From the NCBI GenBank assembly GCA_903939755.1, contig CAJAII010000064.1, positions 62,001 through 126,000 on the forward strand: a stretch of 64,000 nucleotides of DNA. Direction: 5' to 3'. A program made the translations under genes and the position numbers. Source of the DNA: an uncultured Flavobacteriales bacterium. GTDB taxonomy: Bacteria; Bacteroidota; Bacteroidia; Flavobacteriales_D; Crocinitomicaceae. Below, in pieces: positions 52,055 to 62,488 of this stretch (positions are counted from its first letter, which is position 1; the number at the start of each line of letters is the position of its first letter). The notes under the pieces were generated by a model. The model had not been told where the DNA came from, ran no database searches, and worked only from the letters and a program-made list of their open reading frames with translations.

Positions 52055-52527
52055 TAACGCGTAATACTTATTATTTCAAATTGAATTGCCCCACCAGGCG
52101 TTTGAATTTCAGCAATTTGACCTACCTTTTTTCCCAACAGACCTTTGCCAATTGGAGAATCAACAGAAATTTTACGCAATTTAATGTCGGCTTCATTTTC
52201 CGCAACTAAGGTATAAACCATTTCCATTCCGTTAGAAAGATTTTTTATCGTTACGATTGAAAGAATAAAGACCTTAGAATTATCAATTTTCGTGTCGTCA
52301 ATTAACCGAGCATGTGCTACGATATTCTCCATTTTAGAAATCTTCATTTCCAAAATCCCTTGCGCTTCTTTTGCTGCATCGTATTCCGCATTTTCAGATA
52401 AATCACCCTTATCCCTTGCCTCACCAATTTGTTCTGAAATAGATGGTCGCTGAACTGTTTTAAGTTCGTTTAACTCATCCTTAAGTTTCTTAAGGCCTTC
52501 TGCAGTATAATAATTGATTTGAGACAT
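52054..52527 (-). CDS. greA: Transcription elongation factor GreA
   Basis: This 157-aa protein rescues stalled RNA polymerase by stimulating transcript cleavage. The N-terminal coiled coil (about 8-75) contains GLKKLKDELNELKTVQRPSI and EARDKGDLSENAEYDAAKEA, where the two acidic residues at the tip (D and E of GDLSENAE) coordinate the catalytic metal. The C-terminal FKBP-like domain (about 85-157) contains DSPIGKGLLGKKVGQ. The ATG is preceded by AAGGAG at a good distance, one of the few strong Shine-Dalgarno sequences in the window. Confidence 0.97.
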   Translation of the reverse strand: MSQINYYTAEGLKKLKDELNELKTVQRPSISEQIGEARDKGDLSENAEYDAAKEAQGILEMKISKMENIVAHARLIDDTKIDNSKVFILSIVTIKNLSNGMEMVYTLVAENEADIKLRKISVDSPIGKGLLGKKVGQIAEIQTPGGAIQFEIISITR

Positions 52528-52599
52528 GATAAAACTCCTTTAATATAAATAAACAAGAGAGTTGAACAACCCGCTTACAAATTAATAAAATAAATTATG

Positions 52600-53664
52600 T
52601 TATTTAAGACTAATCGTCAATCCCATTGTGTGAATTATTCCGAATATCCCTGCAAATCTAGCACAGTATTCTAAGCCAAGGGCACTTTTAGACTTACCAA
52701 CTAAAGCATCCAAGGAGAAACCAGCTGTTGGACCGATAAGCGCATTAGAACGATTTTCTGCAGATAGAACATCTTTTTCATAGACGTATCCGGCGCGAAC
52801 ATTAAACGCCATTTTTTCTGATATCATTCCATAATCTAATCCTACACGAAATTGATCTTTAGAAAAAGAATTAGCTGTAAAGCCCAATGCCAAATTCAAC
52901 TTGTTTTCTGGCGTAAAGATAAAATCATAAGAGCCACCGATAGATAATAAAGAAGGTAACTCATAAGTTGCTGAACGCTGTTCTAAAGACCCAATAAACC
53001 CAGTAGAAACGTAGGATACTTGTTGCGATAAACCATCGCCTTTGTAACGCATAACAGGACCAACATTTTTCAATGCAATTCCAAATTTAATTTGTTCTTT
53101 ATCCCCTGTTACATATCTAATTCCAGCATCGATAGCAATACCGCTTGATTTTAAATTCGAAATGTTTTCCGAAATAACTTTGAAATTAATTCCCCCAGAT
53201 ATAGTGGAAGAGAACTTCTTGGCATAACCAATATTAAAAATATTTGCTCGAGGAGAGAAGAATCCAATATTACCTTCTGGATTAGCTACTGTAGTAATTG
53301 CTATATCACCATAATTCAATGATTGCACACTAATAGCAATAACATCAGATTCAGACAAACGCTGTGCAAAACCCGCAGAATTTAATCCAATATTAGCAGA
53401 ACCCATCCAATTTGAATAATTAAATTTTATTTGGGTTTTATCTGTAAATGCTAATCCTGCAATGTTCGTAAACGTTGCTTCCAAGCCATTCATATTCGCA
53501 ATACCTGCATCGCCAATGGCTGAACCTCTAGCCCAAGGATTGATTAATAAATGAGAAGCTCCCGCCGATCCAACACGATCTTCATTTCCGGCAAAAGTAC
53601 ATACACTAATTCCTGTCATCAGGATTAGGAAGTAATTTGATAATTTCATTATTGATTTTTTCAT
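52600..53664 (-). CDS. PorV/PorQ family outer-membrane protein
   Basis: This 354-aa protein has a signal peptide (about 1-25) and the PorV/PorQ N-terminal signature LINPWARGSAIGDAGIANMN (about 40-59) with ATFTNIAGLAF, then FadL-like barrel strands. The C-terminus ends in IIHTMGLTISLK, a barrel closing strand. PorV binds the sorting domains of cargo at the outer membrane and brings them to the attachment complex. Here it is the third gene of a unit with a TonB receptor and a giant cargo protein, 17 bases behind the cargo gene. It is probably a dedicated paralogue and not the main PorV of the cell. Confidence 0.87.
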   Translation of the reverse strand: MKKSIMKLSNYFLILMTGISVCTFAGNEDRVGSAGASHLLINPWARGSAIGDAGIANMNGLEATFTNIAGLAFTDKTQIKFNYSNWMGSANIGLNSAGFAQRLSESDVIAISVQSLNYGDIAITTVANPEGNIGFFSPRANIFNIGYAKKFSSTISGGINFKVISENISNLKSSGIAIDAGIRYVTGDKEQIKFGIALKNVGPVMRYKGDGLSQQVSYVSTGFIGSLEQRSATYELPSLLSIGGSYDFIFTPENKLNLALGFTANSFSKDQFRVGLDYGMISEKMAFNVRAGYVYEKDVLSAENRSNALIGPTAGFSLDALVGKSKSALGLEYCARFAGIFGIIHTMGLTISLK

Positions 53665-53681
53665 ATCTCTACTTCTAACAA

Positions 53682-56600
53682 TTATATACCTTGTAAATCC
53701 ACTTGGCGCAATCCACCAAAGAATTTAAGAACTACCTCACCTATTCCAGGAACTTCCACATGAATCAAATATACCCCTCCTGCGACTGGTATAGACTTGA
53801 AGTTTGTTAAATCCCAATCGATAGAAGTTATCGGACTGTCCTTTTTAAAGGTTCGAATTAATTTACCATTAACCGTGTAAATTTTTACGGTACATTTTTC
53901 AGGTAAATTAGTGATTTTAACTTTGGTCTCTAACCTACTACGCTCGTATTCAGAAAAAGCATAGTAAGGATTCGGAACGATATTAATCATTTTCAAGGCC
54001 TCTTTCAACATGTCTTGCGAGGAAGTAACTGTGGCTATATCATCCATTGACCAAGAATACATCGGTCTACCATTGTTTTCACCAGTTGCTACATAATTCT
54101 TGTATTCTTTATTGATCCTCAACTTAATAGTCACATCACTGGCCATTAAATTTTGTCCTTGTGCAACGATTGGATAAGAAATCCAAGTTAAACTTCCGTA
54201 TAATTCACGTTTCGCTTGTGTGCTATTGGTTTCTACCTCTAGCCATTTTGTACGAAGAGCATTGTTCGCATTGGTTTCTCCATCAGCAGGTATATAAGCT
54301 GGGAAATCGAAGCCTGAGCTATAGCCATTTATGGTAGCTTGTTTGTAGCTAAATACATATACTGGATGCATTCCTCCCATCAATGGTGTTCCTACATTAC
54401 TCACAACACGATTGGTTGGATTCCAAACCATATCCGCCCCATTTTCACCTCCTAAGAATGAATTCTCACCAAAAGCTAAGTACAAACGTGCGCCTGACTC
54501 TAAGTCGACCGCATAACCTGGGAACCATCCCATTCCTGTACCTGTTCCATCTGGATTGCCATTTTTATCTACACTTGGACTCTTTCGCATGGCACCCGGG
54601 GCACATGCACCAACATTTAATGCGGTATTTCTTCCCAATTCAATCACAGGGCATCGTGTCCATAAACTTTTATCATTGGTCATGACAATGTTCACACTCG
54701 GCAAGAAGCTGATAGATGCGTTCGTTTTAGAAGAACCACTAAACGTTCCATAATAAGCCAATGGCATATAATCGGCTTGATAACCCACTAATCGATGTGG
54801 CGCGATGGTTCCTTCTAAAATGGACTCATACACCTGATCGGGATCTGCCCCCACTTCGTCGCGGTAATTACATGGATTCAAATAAGTGGGGCCATCAGGC
54901 AAGCATTCATATCCTGCAGCATTAGGATCTGTTTCAGGAGAATAATCACCCGAACGAATCCAATTAGTTGGGAAATAAGCATCATTATCAGGAACACCCG
55001 CTAGCCATCTTTTAGATGAATCGGCATATTCAATCGATGAAGCAATCATATCCGTTGTTTTGAAGGAAATATTACCCGAACCAGAAGGGAAGTAATATTT
55101 CTCTTGGTGGATTTGAACCGAGATTCCCCATCCTGGAATAATTTGTTCATTATCCCCATCAATGGACATTTCGGAAGTAACCGAATCTAGTAAAGTTCCT
55201 CCCTTTGTGTCATAACGATACACTACCCAAGAGGCGGTGTCCGCACTATTTCCAGAAGCAGGCGCTGTATAATCCCTGAATTTACACTCAAAATAACCCG
55301 GCGCTAAAAGCAATGGATCTACTACTTTAATGTTAATTGGACCTTTTCCATAATCGTATTCCGGTGTATCGGAGAATCCTTGAGATAGAATTGTTGACAA
55401 GGTAGAACTTGTGAAATCAATCGGACGATTACCGTTACCGTACCCATCGATACGGGTTATTTTCGGTGAGGAACCGTATTCAATTAATTGATTCGTCCCA
55501 TCCGCTTCAGGTGTTGGATTATGAGGTACCGCAGAAGTAGCGCTAATTGCTGTTCCATCAAAATTCAAACGAGATGAAATGTAAGGTATTTTTTGACCGT
55601 CTAAAAACAATGGATCATTCGGATCATACTTCTTGAATTCATTAAATGCATATGCTACAGCCACATAGTAATATGTTTTGTGGTTAACTAATTGTCTTGC
55701 GCCTTGTGCAAAAGCATCTTCCGTTACTCTAAATGAATGCCTAATTCCGGTGTTCTCGCCATCAACTTTCTCTACAGGGATAGCAAAACCAAGCGCTTCA
55801 TCAAATACGAAATTAATTATTCTATCGTGATCGTTCTTGATATCACACTGAGCAACCAGTCTTGCTTTAGTCGGATCTTCTATATCAGCGACAGAAACAT
55901 CCGAGCTCTTCAACTGAAATATTTGATACCCTTCAAATCGGTAAAATCGATCAACTGTTGGATCTGGAATATTAATTTCATCCTCTTCAGCATACGCTTC
56001 ACGGTAGTTGTTAGAGGATGCAGGATTGTCCAACATTAATATTAACTCATTTTCCAACTCTTGTATAGTAATTTTTGGAGCATCAGGAGGAGATAATATT
56101 TTAAAACAAGCATCAAATAAAGCTTGCGCCTTTGTATCAGCTCTCTTCATTGCATCAACCGATGCCAATAAATTACCATCGGTGCTTCTACCATAAACAA
56201 TACCCACAGTAATATTATTAACTGCCCCTGGCTTCAAGGTAAAAGGACCAGCAGATTGAACAAATCTACGGTCACCTGCAGGATTGTTATTCGTTGATTC
56301 ATCCCATCCATTAGGAAATTGACCTGTCATGTCAGCACCACCAGTTGACCATGATAAAGGATCAGAAGTTCCTGGGAACATATAATCAGACAATTGTTGG
56401 GTAGATGTACCATTTCCTAAACCACCATAGTACATTTCAGATCCATTCGCCCATTGACCTTCCATAAAATTATAATATTCCGCAGCAGGTCCTGGATCGT
56501 TATATGGATAGGCAGAAGTAGACGTATAGTACGTAAATCTTCTCATACCAAATCGTTCATTATCAATAATTCCATCAGAATAACCGATACCAATCCCTTT

Positions 56601-57851
56601 ATAAACAATTCCATTGTTAGCTAAAGCGTCAACAACAGTTGGTACAATAGTCGTTTGAGTTGCTTGATCAAAATAAGGTCCAGGATTATCAACGCCATCG
56701 CCATCTTGGTAAGGGCCTTCAAAAAAGTCACATCCAATTGCTGGTGGATTTTCACCATATCCTAATTTACCACCATCACTTTCGTCAAAAAGGTCACCAT
56801 TGTACATGTACCCTAATCCTCTTGACACATCACATCCTGCATAATCATCGGCAAAATTTCCAACATCAGCATCTAAGTATTGAGCGAAATAAGTATCATA
56901 AAGCGTTTGCGTACCTCTGTTAATTAATTCGTAGTTATAAAAAGTCATTCTATTTACCTCATCATTGGTAGCAAATGAAAAAGCTTGCGCACGGATTTCC
57001 ATACCAATTGGATCTCCATTTGTTTCAGTGTGTATATTTCCTTTATCATTGAATACCCACCAGTGCGTTTCATCACCATAAAGTGAAATTCGTCGGTCAA
57101 ACCCACATTGAATATCATCACGGCCTAAAATATCATCGTACCAAGGGTGATCACCGTTATCTGGGTTATAATTTCCATCTCCATCACGATCATAATAAGG
57201 TGCCAAGAAATAATCTTGTCCTAAAGAAACATCACCATGAGCAGGCCAACCATAGATTCGATTTAATTCATCGTTAGAAGGGGGAATAATATCATCACAC
57301 CCCTCCGTAGTAATTCCAGCGTTACATTCGAAATAAATATTAAATCGAATAACTTCAGCCTTCCGAATCGTATAAAACTGATCATATGCAGCACATTGAT
57401 CCGGGTCAATATTTGCTTCACCAAAATCCCTAATGACATTGTCTCCAACAGGAAATAACGGATTATAATTTCCACTTCCAGGATTAACAGTTAGCGGACC
57501 AGGCCAAAAATCATTTCCTGATCTATAGCGCAAAGCGGCTAATTTCAGCTGTCCGTTTACATCGGTTCCCCCCATCCATAATGCCCCAGCAAAAATAGCG
57601 AAGCGATTACTTCCTTTAGGAACTTCATAAGCGGCAACACTTGCTTGCCTATTTTGGAACATACTTCCACCTTGCTCAATCAATGCTTTAACATCGTTAA
57701 ACTCCATTGTTAACTTGGCAGTCGCTGGGCTACAATTGGCCCCTTTAGGCTTTGCTGGTTTGCCATCTTTCTCTCCAGGCCCATAATATCCCAACGCCGT
57801 TGAAAAAAATAAACCTACACTAACAACCGTTGCAACAAATTGCTTTTTCAT
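53682..57851 (-). CDS. Giant T9SS-type secreted protein, paralogue of the 7.4-9.0 kb protein
   Basis: This 1389-aa protein has a signal peptide (MKKQFVATVVSVGLFFSTALG). Residues about 80-600 share the motif series of the 520-aa protein at 7417-8979 (IFAGALWMGGTDVNG, WPAHGDVSLG, DADVGNFADDYAGCD, YNGDLFDE, YGENPPA, NNPAGDRR). Many Asp/Asn-rich loops (DRDGDGNYNPDNGDHPWYDD) look like calcium sites. The middle has fibronectin/Ig-like segments. The C-terminus is FlgD/T9SS-like: IVPNPYYAFSEYE, VKIYTVNGKLIRTF, AGGVYLIHVEVPG. It lies 19 bases behind the TonB receptor and 17 before the PorV-like gene. Function unknown; likely a surface protein working with the receptor. Confidence 0.87.
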   Translation of the reverse strand: MKKQFVATVVSVGLFFSTALGYYGPGEKDGKPAKPKGANCSPATAKLTMEFNDVKALIEQGGSMFQNRQASVAAYEVPKGSNRFAIFAGALWMGGTDVNGQLKLAALRYRSGNDFWPGPLTVNPGSGNYNPLFPVGDNVIRDFGEANIDPDQCAAYDQFYTIRKAEVIRFNIYFECNAGITTEGCDDIIPPSNDELNRIYGWPAHGDVSLGQDYFLAPYYDRDGDGNYNPDNGDHPWYDDILGRDDIQCGFDRRISLYGDETHWWVFNDKGNIHTETNGDPIGMEIRAQAFSFATNDEVNRMTFYNYELINRGTQTLYDTYFAQYLDADVGNFADDYAGCDVSRGLGYMYNGDLFDESDGGKLGYGENPPAIGCDFFEGPYQDGDGVDNPGPYFDQATQTTIVPTVVDALANNGIVYKGIGIGYSDGIIDNERFGMRRFTYYTSTSAYPYNDPGPAAEYYNFMEGQWANGSEMYYGGLGNGTSTQQLSDYMFPGTSDPLSWSTGGADMTGQFPNGWDESTNNNPAGDRRFVQSAGPFTLKPGAVNNITVGIVYGRSTDGNLLASVDAMKRADTKAQALFDACFKILSPPDAPKITIQELENELILMLDNPASSNNYREAYAEEDEINIPDPTVDRFYRFEGYQIFQLKSSDVSVADIEDPTKARLVAQCDIKNDHDRIINFVFDEALGFAIPVEKVDGENTGIRHSFRVTEDAFAQGARQLVNHKTYYYVAVAYAFNEFKKYDPNDPLFLDGQKIPYISSRLNFDGTAISATSAVPHNPTPEADGTNQLIEYGSSPKITRIDGYGNGNRPIDFTSSTLSTILSQGFSDTPEYDYGKGPINIKVVDPLLLAPGYFECKFRDYTAPASGNSADTASWVVYRYDTKGGTLLDSVTSEMSIDGDNEQIIPGWGISVQIHQEKYYFPSGSGNISFKTTDMIASSIEYADSSKRWLAGVPDNDAYFPTNWIRSGDYSPETDPNAAGYECLPDGPTYLNPCNYRDEVGADPDQVYESILEGTIAPHRLVGYQADYMPLAYYGTFSGSSKTNASISFLPSVNIVMTNDKSLWTRCPVIELGRNTALNVGACAPGAMRKSPSVDKNGNPDGTGTGMGWFPGYAVDLESGARLYLAFGENSFLGGENGADMVWNPTNRVVSNVGTPLMGGMHPVYVFSYKQATINGYSSGFDFPAYIPADGETNANNALRTKWLEVETNSTQAKRELYGSLTWISYPIVAQGQNLMASDVTIKLRINKEYKNYVATGENNGRPMYSWSMDDIATVTSSQDMLKEALKMINIVPNPYYAFSEYERSRLETKVKITNLPEKCTVKIYTVNGKLIRTFKKDSPITSIDWDLTNFKSIPVAGGVYLIHVEVPGIGEVVLKFFGGLRQVDLQGI

Positions 57852-57870
57852 AGCTCTTGTATTACTTTAT

Positions 57871-60800
57871 TTAAAAATCAAATTTTATCCCTAATCGAAT
57901 CGTTCGTGGGGAACTTATATTAAATGCATTCTGCACCTTCATGGTATAATAATCACGGAAAGACTGCTCATCCGTTTGATTTTGGATAGATGTCTGACTA
58001 GCTGCCGCTGCCAAGTAACCATCATCATTCCAGTTACCTGTAGCACGATAAACACTTATTTTGTTATACTGGTTCAACAAATTCGTCACACGAATATAAA
58101 TATTCAAATAACCTAGTTTCGCCTTGTCGTCCTTTTTATCCCCTTTAGGAACCAACACAACGTTAATCGTTTTATCTAACTGTAAATCCATTCTATAAGA
58201 CCATGGAAGACGCGATCCATTTAGCGTACCACTAATACCTGCATTTAAGTTACCAATTCCTTCATCCGTAATAAACGTTTGAGCTGAATATGGCGACCCA
58301 GAATAAATATTAGAAAATATATTTAATCCCACATTTTCTAATAAATTTAAATCCCCAATTTTTGGTCCGTTATAATCTTCCCCTTCTCCGTATCGGTAAT
58401 CAAAGTTTACTGCAAAAGCATGTCGTTGATCGAAGCTATACGGGAAAATATTTCTTAAATTAGGTAAACCAGCATTAATCAATGCCCCCATTGAAGTTGA
58501 ATTAGAACCGGTTCCATCTGCAAATTGCAAAGTATAGTTGGCGGTCATTCTGATATTGCCTGTTTGCCTTAAATCGTAAGAGATTGTCATTCCTTTAACG
58601 GTTCCAAAATCGCGATTTCCATATGTTTTATAAGTAGCAGGATACGCTTCAAAAACATTTACTAATTGAACATTATTTCTTTGCTCACGATAGAAGGCAG
58701 AAATCTTAACAGATGAAGTACGTGAAAGCACTTGTTGAAAACCTAATTCATAATCAACCGTCGTTTCAGGTTTCAAATTCGAATTCTCAATAATAGCACT
58801 TCTCGATTGAATAAATTGATAATCAAAAGGATCAAATCTGAATCCAGATGTTGGTCTTTTGGTTAATACATCGTAATGTGCAAAGAAAGAAGCCTCTTCA
58901 GAAATAGGAAAGGAAAAAGCAATTCTAGGCATAACGTTCACCTGAGCTTTATAGTCTTCAAAGGCCGATTGATCCGGCGTAATTTGACCTGGATTTAGCA
59001 CCCATGGAGCAATACCAGCAGCACCTTTAATCACCTTAGGATCTTCGATAGTTGTACCTGTGGCATTAAACCAATTACTTTCCGATCTAAAACCATTTAT
59101 TGAATTAGGGTTGTTTACATCGTTTACATAAACAATGTAATCATCTCCCATACTTGCTGGAATATCTACCCAAGAATAAAGATTCGGGTCAGCCAATTTT
59201 AATGCTTTTGCTTCTTTAACCGTACGAGCATTATAAAACAGGTATGGGTCTTTTAATACAGGTTGATTTGCATCAAACACATCCACTCGAACACCTACAT
59301 TGAAAACGATATCATTAAAAGCAAACTTATCCATAATATAGCCTGCCATATAAACTGGCTGGAATGAACCAACAAAACGTTTGAAATTCCCATTTTCATC
59401 GTATTGATTAAAATATTTATTAATATCGGTTGCGCCCTTTACTTTTTTTCCGGTATGGTCAAAACCATAATAAGAAACGAATGAGTTACCACTATTTAGC
59501 AATTCATCCGGCGAAAACATGTCTAATTGAAAAAGATTAGGATCGTATTGGTCAATATCTATGTAATCATTTCCATAAACAGCATATCCTAGTTTTTTTC
59601 TTAAGTTATAGTCAAAAAACGATTGGTTATCCGCATTTTCTTGTCCGCCATAATTTCCTATAACACCATCTAAGTTGTTATCAACATTATTAGTTATTTC
59701 ATCGTAAGCATTACCTGAATTTAATCGCTCATAGGTAATTGCTTTGAATGACCCTGAATCGGTCACTAAGCCGCTATTTAGATTTAATTCCTCGATGTGA
59801 AAATTAGCTAATTGTCTAGCAATCGACCAAATGCCAATTGGACCATTTGTACCACCACTAGTTGTAGTTCCAGATCCCCAACCTCTATCAATTCGTTGTT
59901 CATATTCGAAACCTAATGAAATGTTATGGTCACCAATATTTAATGATCCTGCACCTGTTACTCGGAATTGATCATTTTCAGTTTTTCCGAAATAATTATA
60001 AGGCGATCCTATATTACTCCAAATACCGTATACACTTTGAGGAGAATCTCCATTTCGCAAGGCATTACCTTGTTGAATTTGAAATAAATTTTCATAATGT
60101 CCAATTTCCGACTCTGAATAAATGTCATAATATTGAGAAGTAATTGCAGCTAAAGCGGCATTGGTTTCCGATGGAGTAAATGCTACGTAGGTATCTTTAA
60201 ATCCATCGTGCACATAAGTTTGTGTATTGGGATTAAAAGAGTATGATGGTCTTCTGCTAGTTGTAAATTTACCAACATGTCCATAGTTAAATATATTGTA
60301 TTGGTGTTTAGGATCATAAACATCACTTTTAGATTTTGAATAATCTACCATAATATTATACATAGCAGACCTTATTTTAGAACTACTTCCTTCTCTTTCA
60401 TTATTAAAACGTTGTGATAACTTACCATATACGCGGTAATCTAAATTTTCAGAAACCCCAAAGTTTTGGAAGTTTAACAAAGATCCGCCGTACGAATAAT
60501 TGGATCCGTTACTGTAATTCAATGATCCACCAAACTGAACATTAACAGAAGGTCCTGTATTTACATCTATTTTTCCTTGAGCAGAAAAAACGGTGTTTCG
60601 TGCATTCATTCGCCAATCTACTTTTTCAAAATCATCTTGACGTAAAAACAAGGCATTGTGAAATGTTCCAAATCCCGTAGAAGTTGGCCTTAACGGATTA
60701 CTTAGCAATTCATCTCTCACCTCTTTTTTAATTCTATAATTCCCCCCTGCCATCGGCCTGTTATCTAATTGATCCGTATAGTTAGCTGAGAACAAAAAGC

Positions 60801-61689
60801 CTAATCTCGGCTTTGTTTTTTTACCCGTTGAATCTTTCTGCATCCAAAGTGGACCAGATAACATTCCTTCCACTAAATTATACCCAAATTTATCAAGACC
60901 AATTACTTTACCATCGTATCCATCAGGATCAGCACCATTAATATATGCTCCTGAAGAAACAAGTTCCAAACTACCGAAAAATATAGACGAAGGGCCTCTT
61001 GTTGTAACAGAAATAATTCCACCTGTAACATCCCCATAGTTTGCAGGCACACCACCAGTAATAACTGTAACTTCTTCTAATGCCGATTTAGGTAGATTAG
61101 CCGACCCACGCACTTTAATTCCATCAATATAAAAATAAGTTCCATCTCCGCGCGCACCTCTAACCGAAATCGCACCGGATCCTTCATTTGTATTAACCCC
61201 CCCAACAGTTGAAGCTACTCCAGCCGCATCACGCACTGCTAAACGGCCGATATCTTCTCTACCAATTGTAGCGCCAGTGGCCCCACCGTCTTTATCGATC
61301 AGGGGAATTTTATATGCCGTAACTTTAATTTCACCTATATCAAGAACACTTTTTGGTTTTGACAATACTAAATTTTCAAGAAATGTAATTTTATCCGGAG
61401 AAATAGTCACATCAGTAGTTACACTAGGTTGGTATCCATCTTGATTTCGCACTTCCACATCATACAATCCAGGTAGCACACCATTAATCTGAAATTTTCC
61501 ATCAAAATCTGTGTTCGCAGCTCCTTTGATAGAACCATTTTGCATTAAAAGGACCTTGCTAATTGGCAAGGGAGCACCTGAAACCTCATCTTTAACAGTA
61601 CCTTTGACCGTTCCTAAACCCGACTGAGAAAATGAGTAAGCGCTTAAAAATAAGATGCTTACTAATAGTAGCTTTGATTTACCAAACAT
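57871..61689 (-). CDS. TonB-dependent receptor with carboxypeptidase-regulatory N-domain
   Basis: This 1272-aa outer-membrane protein has a signal peptide (MFGKSKLLLVSILFLSAYSFSQ), a carboxypeptidase-regulatory-like domain (about 25-115: GTVKGTVKDEVSGAPLPISK, DFDGKFQINGVLPGLYDVEV), a plug domain (about 130-235: DAAGVASTVGGVNTNEGSGA, ISVRGARGDGTYFYIDGIKV, VITGGVPANYGDVTGGIISV) and a very long barrel ending NISSPRTIRLGIKFDF with a terminal Phe. It should import a ligand using energy from TonB/ExbBD. No SusD-like gene follows; instead a T9SS cargo gene and a PorV-like gene do. The ligand is unknown. Confidence 0.94.
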   Translation of the reverse strand: MFGKSKLLLVSILFLSAYSFSQSGLGTVKGTVKDEVSGAPLPISKVLLMQNGSIKGAANTDFDGKFQINGVLPGLYDVEVRNQDGYQPSVTTDVTISPDKITFLENLVLSKPKSVLDIGEIKVTAYKIPLIDKDGGATGATIGREDIGRLAVRDAAGVASTVGGVNTNEGSGAISVRGARGDGTYFYIDGIKVRGSANLPKSALEEVTVITGGVPANYGDVTGGIISVTTRGPSSIFFGSLELVSSGAYINGADPDGYDGKVIGLDKFGYNLVEGMLSGPLWMQKDSTGKKTKPRLGFLFSANYTDQLDNRPMAGGNYRIKKEVRDELLSNPLRPTSTGFGTFHNALFLRQDDFEKVDWRMNARNTVFSAQGKIDVNTGPSVNVQFGGSLNYSNGSNYSYGGSLLNFQNFGVSENLDYRVYGKLSQRFNNEREGSSSKIRSAMYNIMVDYSKSKSDVYDPKHQYNIFNYGHVGKFTTSRRPSYSFNPNTQTYVHDGFKDTYVAFTPSETNAALAAITSQYYDIYSESEIGHYENLFQIQQGNALRNGDSPQSVYGIWSNIGSPYNYFGKTENDQFRVTGAGSLNIGDHNISLGFEYEQRIDRGWGSGTTTSGGTNGPIGIWSIARQLANFHIEELNLNSGLVTDSGSFKAITYERLNSGNAYDEITNNVDNNLDGVIGNYGGQENADNQSFFDYNLRKKLGYAVYGNDYIDIDQYDPNLFQLDMFSPDELLNSGNSFVSYYGFDHTGKKVKGATDINKYFNQYDENGNFKRFVGSFQPVYMAGYIMDKFAFNDIVFNVGVRVDVFDANQPVLKDPYLFYNARTVKEAKALKLADPNLYSWVDIPASMGDDYIVYVNDVNNPNSINGFRSESNWFNATGTTIEDPKVIKGAAGIAPWVLNPGQITPDQSAFEDYKAQVNVMPRIAFSFPISEEASFFAHYDVLTKRPTSGFRFDPFDYQFIQSRSAIIENSNLKPETTVDYELGFQQVLSRTSSVKISAFYREQRNNVQLVNVFEAYPATYKTYGNRDFGTVKGMTISYDLRQTGNIRMTANYTLQFADGTGSNSTSMGALINAGLPNLRNIFPYSFDQRHAFAVNFDYRYGEGEDYNGPKIGDLNLLENVGLNIFSNIYSGSPYSAQTFITDEGIGNLNAGISGTLNGSRLPWSYRMDLQLDKTINVVLVPKGDKKDDKAKLGYLNIYIRVTNLLNQYNKISVYRATGNWNDDGYLAAAASQTSIQNQTDEQSFRDYYTMKVQNAFNISSPRTIRLGIKFDF

Positions 61690-61789
61690 ATTTTGTATGT
61701 ATAAGTTTATTATAATTCACATTTAATTAATTGGTAAATATATAAAAAAAATACTTTTTTCTAACTCTTGCGTAAAAAAAAAATAGTAA

Positions 61790-62488
61790 TTGAAATATAA
61801 TATTGAACTTTGTGAAAAGACAACATTATTATTATTGAAAACAATTCCTATATACTCATCCTACCTTAAAGAAATTCACAAAGGAGAAGCTGAATTAACG
61901 ATGCTTGATTTTAAGGAAATTAGTGATTTGGACACTACGTTTCTATATACCACTGAGCAAGAGGACTTATCACAATTAAAAAGCATAAAAAGGCAACGAG
62001 AATTTTTTGCTGTTCGAGCAATACGAAACCATAAAGGCCTGCCATTTTCTATTTCATATACCTCGATCGGCGCCCCTTTTTTTGAGGGAACATCCTTAAA
62101 ACTATCAATTAGTCATTCGCATGAAATAGCAGTAATAGCTACTGCTCATTTTAATATAGGCGTTGATTTGGAGCCTATCACAGAACGAATAATACGGCTT
62201 AAAGAGCGCTTTGCTACAAAAAACGAGATTTCCTTTTTTAATTTTACAGAAGCAAAAACACTGACGATAATTTGGACAATCAAAGAAGTACTTTATAAAT
62301 TATCAGGACTTGAAAATATTAATCTGTTAAGTGAAATGAATATAATTGGTATTGAAAATGACCTGGCAACCTGCCAATTTAAAACGGAGCTTGGTGATCG
62401 ATATGTTCAAATAAAATTTCAAGAAATTGCCAATTTCATTATTAGTTTTAATCCATCTAAATACTATGAAAACGAATTTTTACAGTAA
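61790..62488 (+). CDS. 4'-phosphopantetheinyl transferase superfamily protein
   Basis: This protein of about 232 aa starts at TTG 61790, because a stop codon lies immediately upstream and the first ATG (residue 38) would remove part of the fold. The family motifs are present: SFSISYTSIGAP and LSISHSHEIAVIA (about 105-117), the Mg-binding GVDLEPI (about 123-129) and WTIKEVLYKLSG (about 164-175), where Lys-Glu is catalytic. It transfers phosphopantetheine from CoA to carrier proteins, here most likely the fatty-acid ACP. It is divergent from the TonB receptor gene and overlaps the next gene by 23 bases. Confidence 0.88.
   Translation: MKYNIELCEKTTLLLLKTIPIYSSYLKEIHKGEAELTMLDFKEISDLDTTFLYTTEQEDLSQLKSIKRQREFFAVRAIRNHKGLPFSISYTSIGAPFFEGTSLKLSISHSHEIAVIATAHFNIGVDLEPITERIIRLKERFATKNEISFFNFTEAKTLTIIWTIKEVLYKLSGLENINLLSEMNIIGIENDLATCQFKTELGDRYVQIKFQEIANFIISFNPSKYYENEFLQ

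Noticed and set aside
57871-61689. SusC-type receptor of a polysaccharide utilisation locus
   Set aside because: No SusD-like gene, glycoside hydrolase or sugar-sensing regulator is adjacent; the neighbours are a T9SS cargo and a PorV-like gene.
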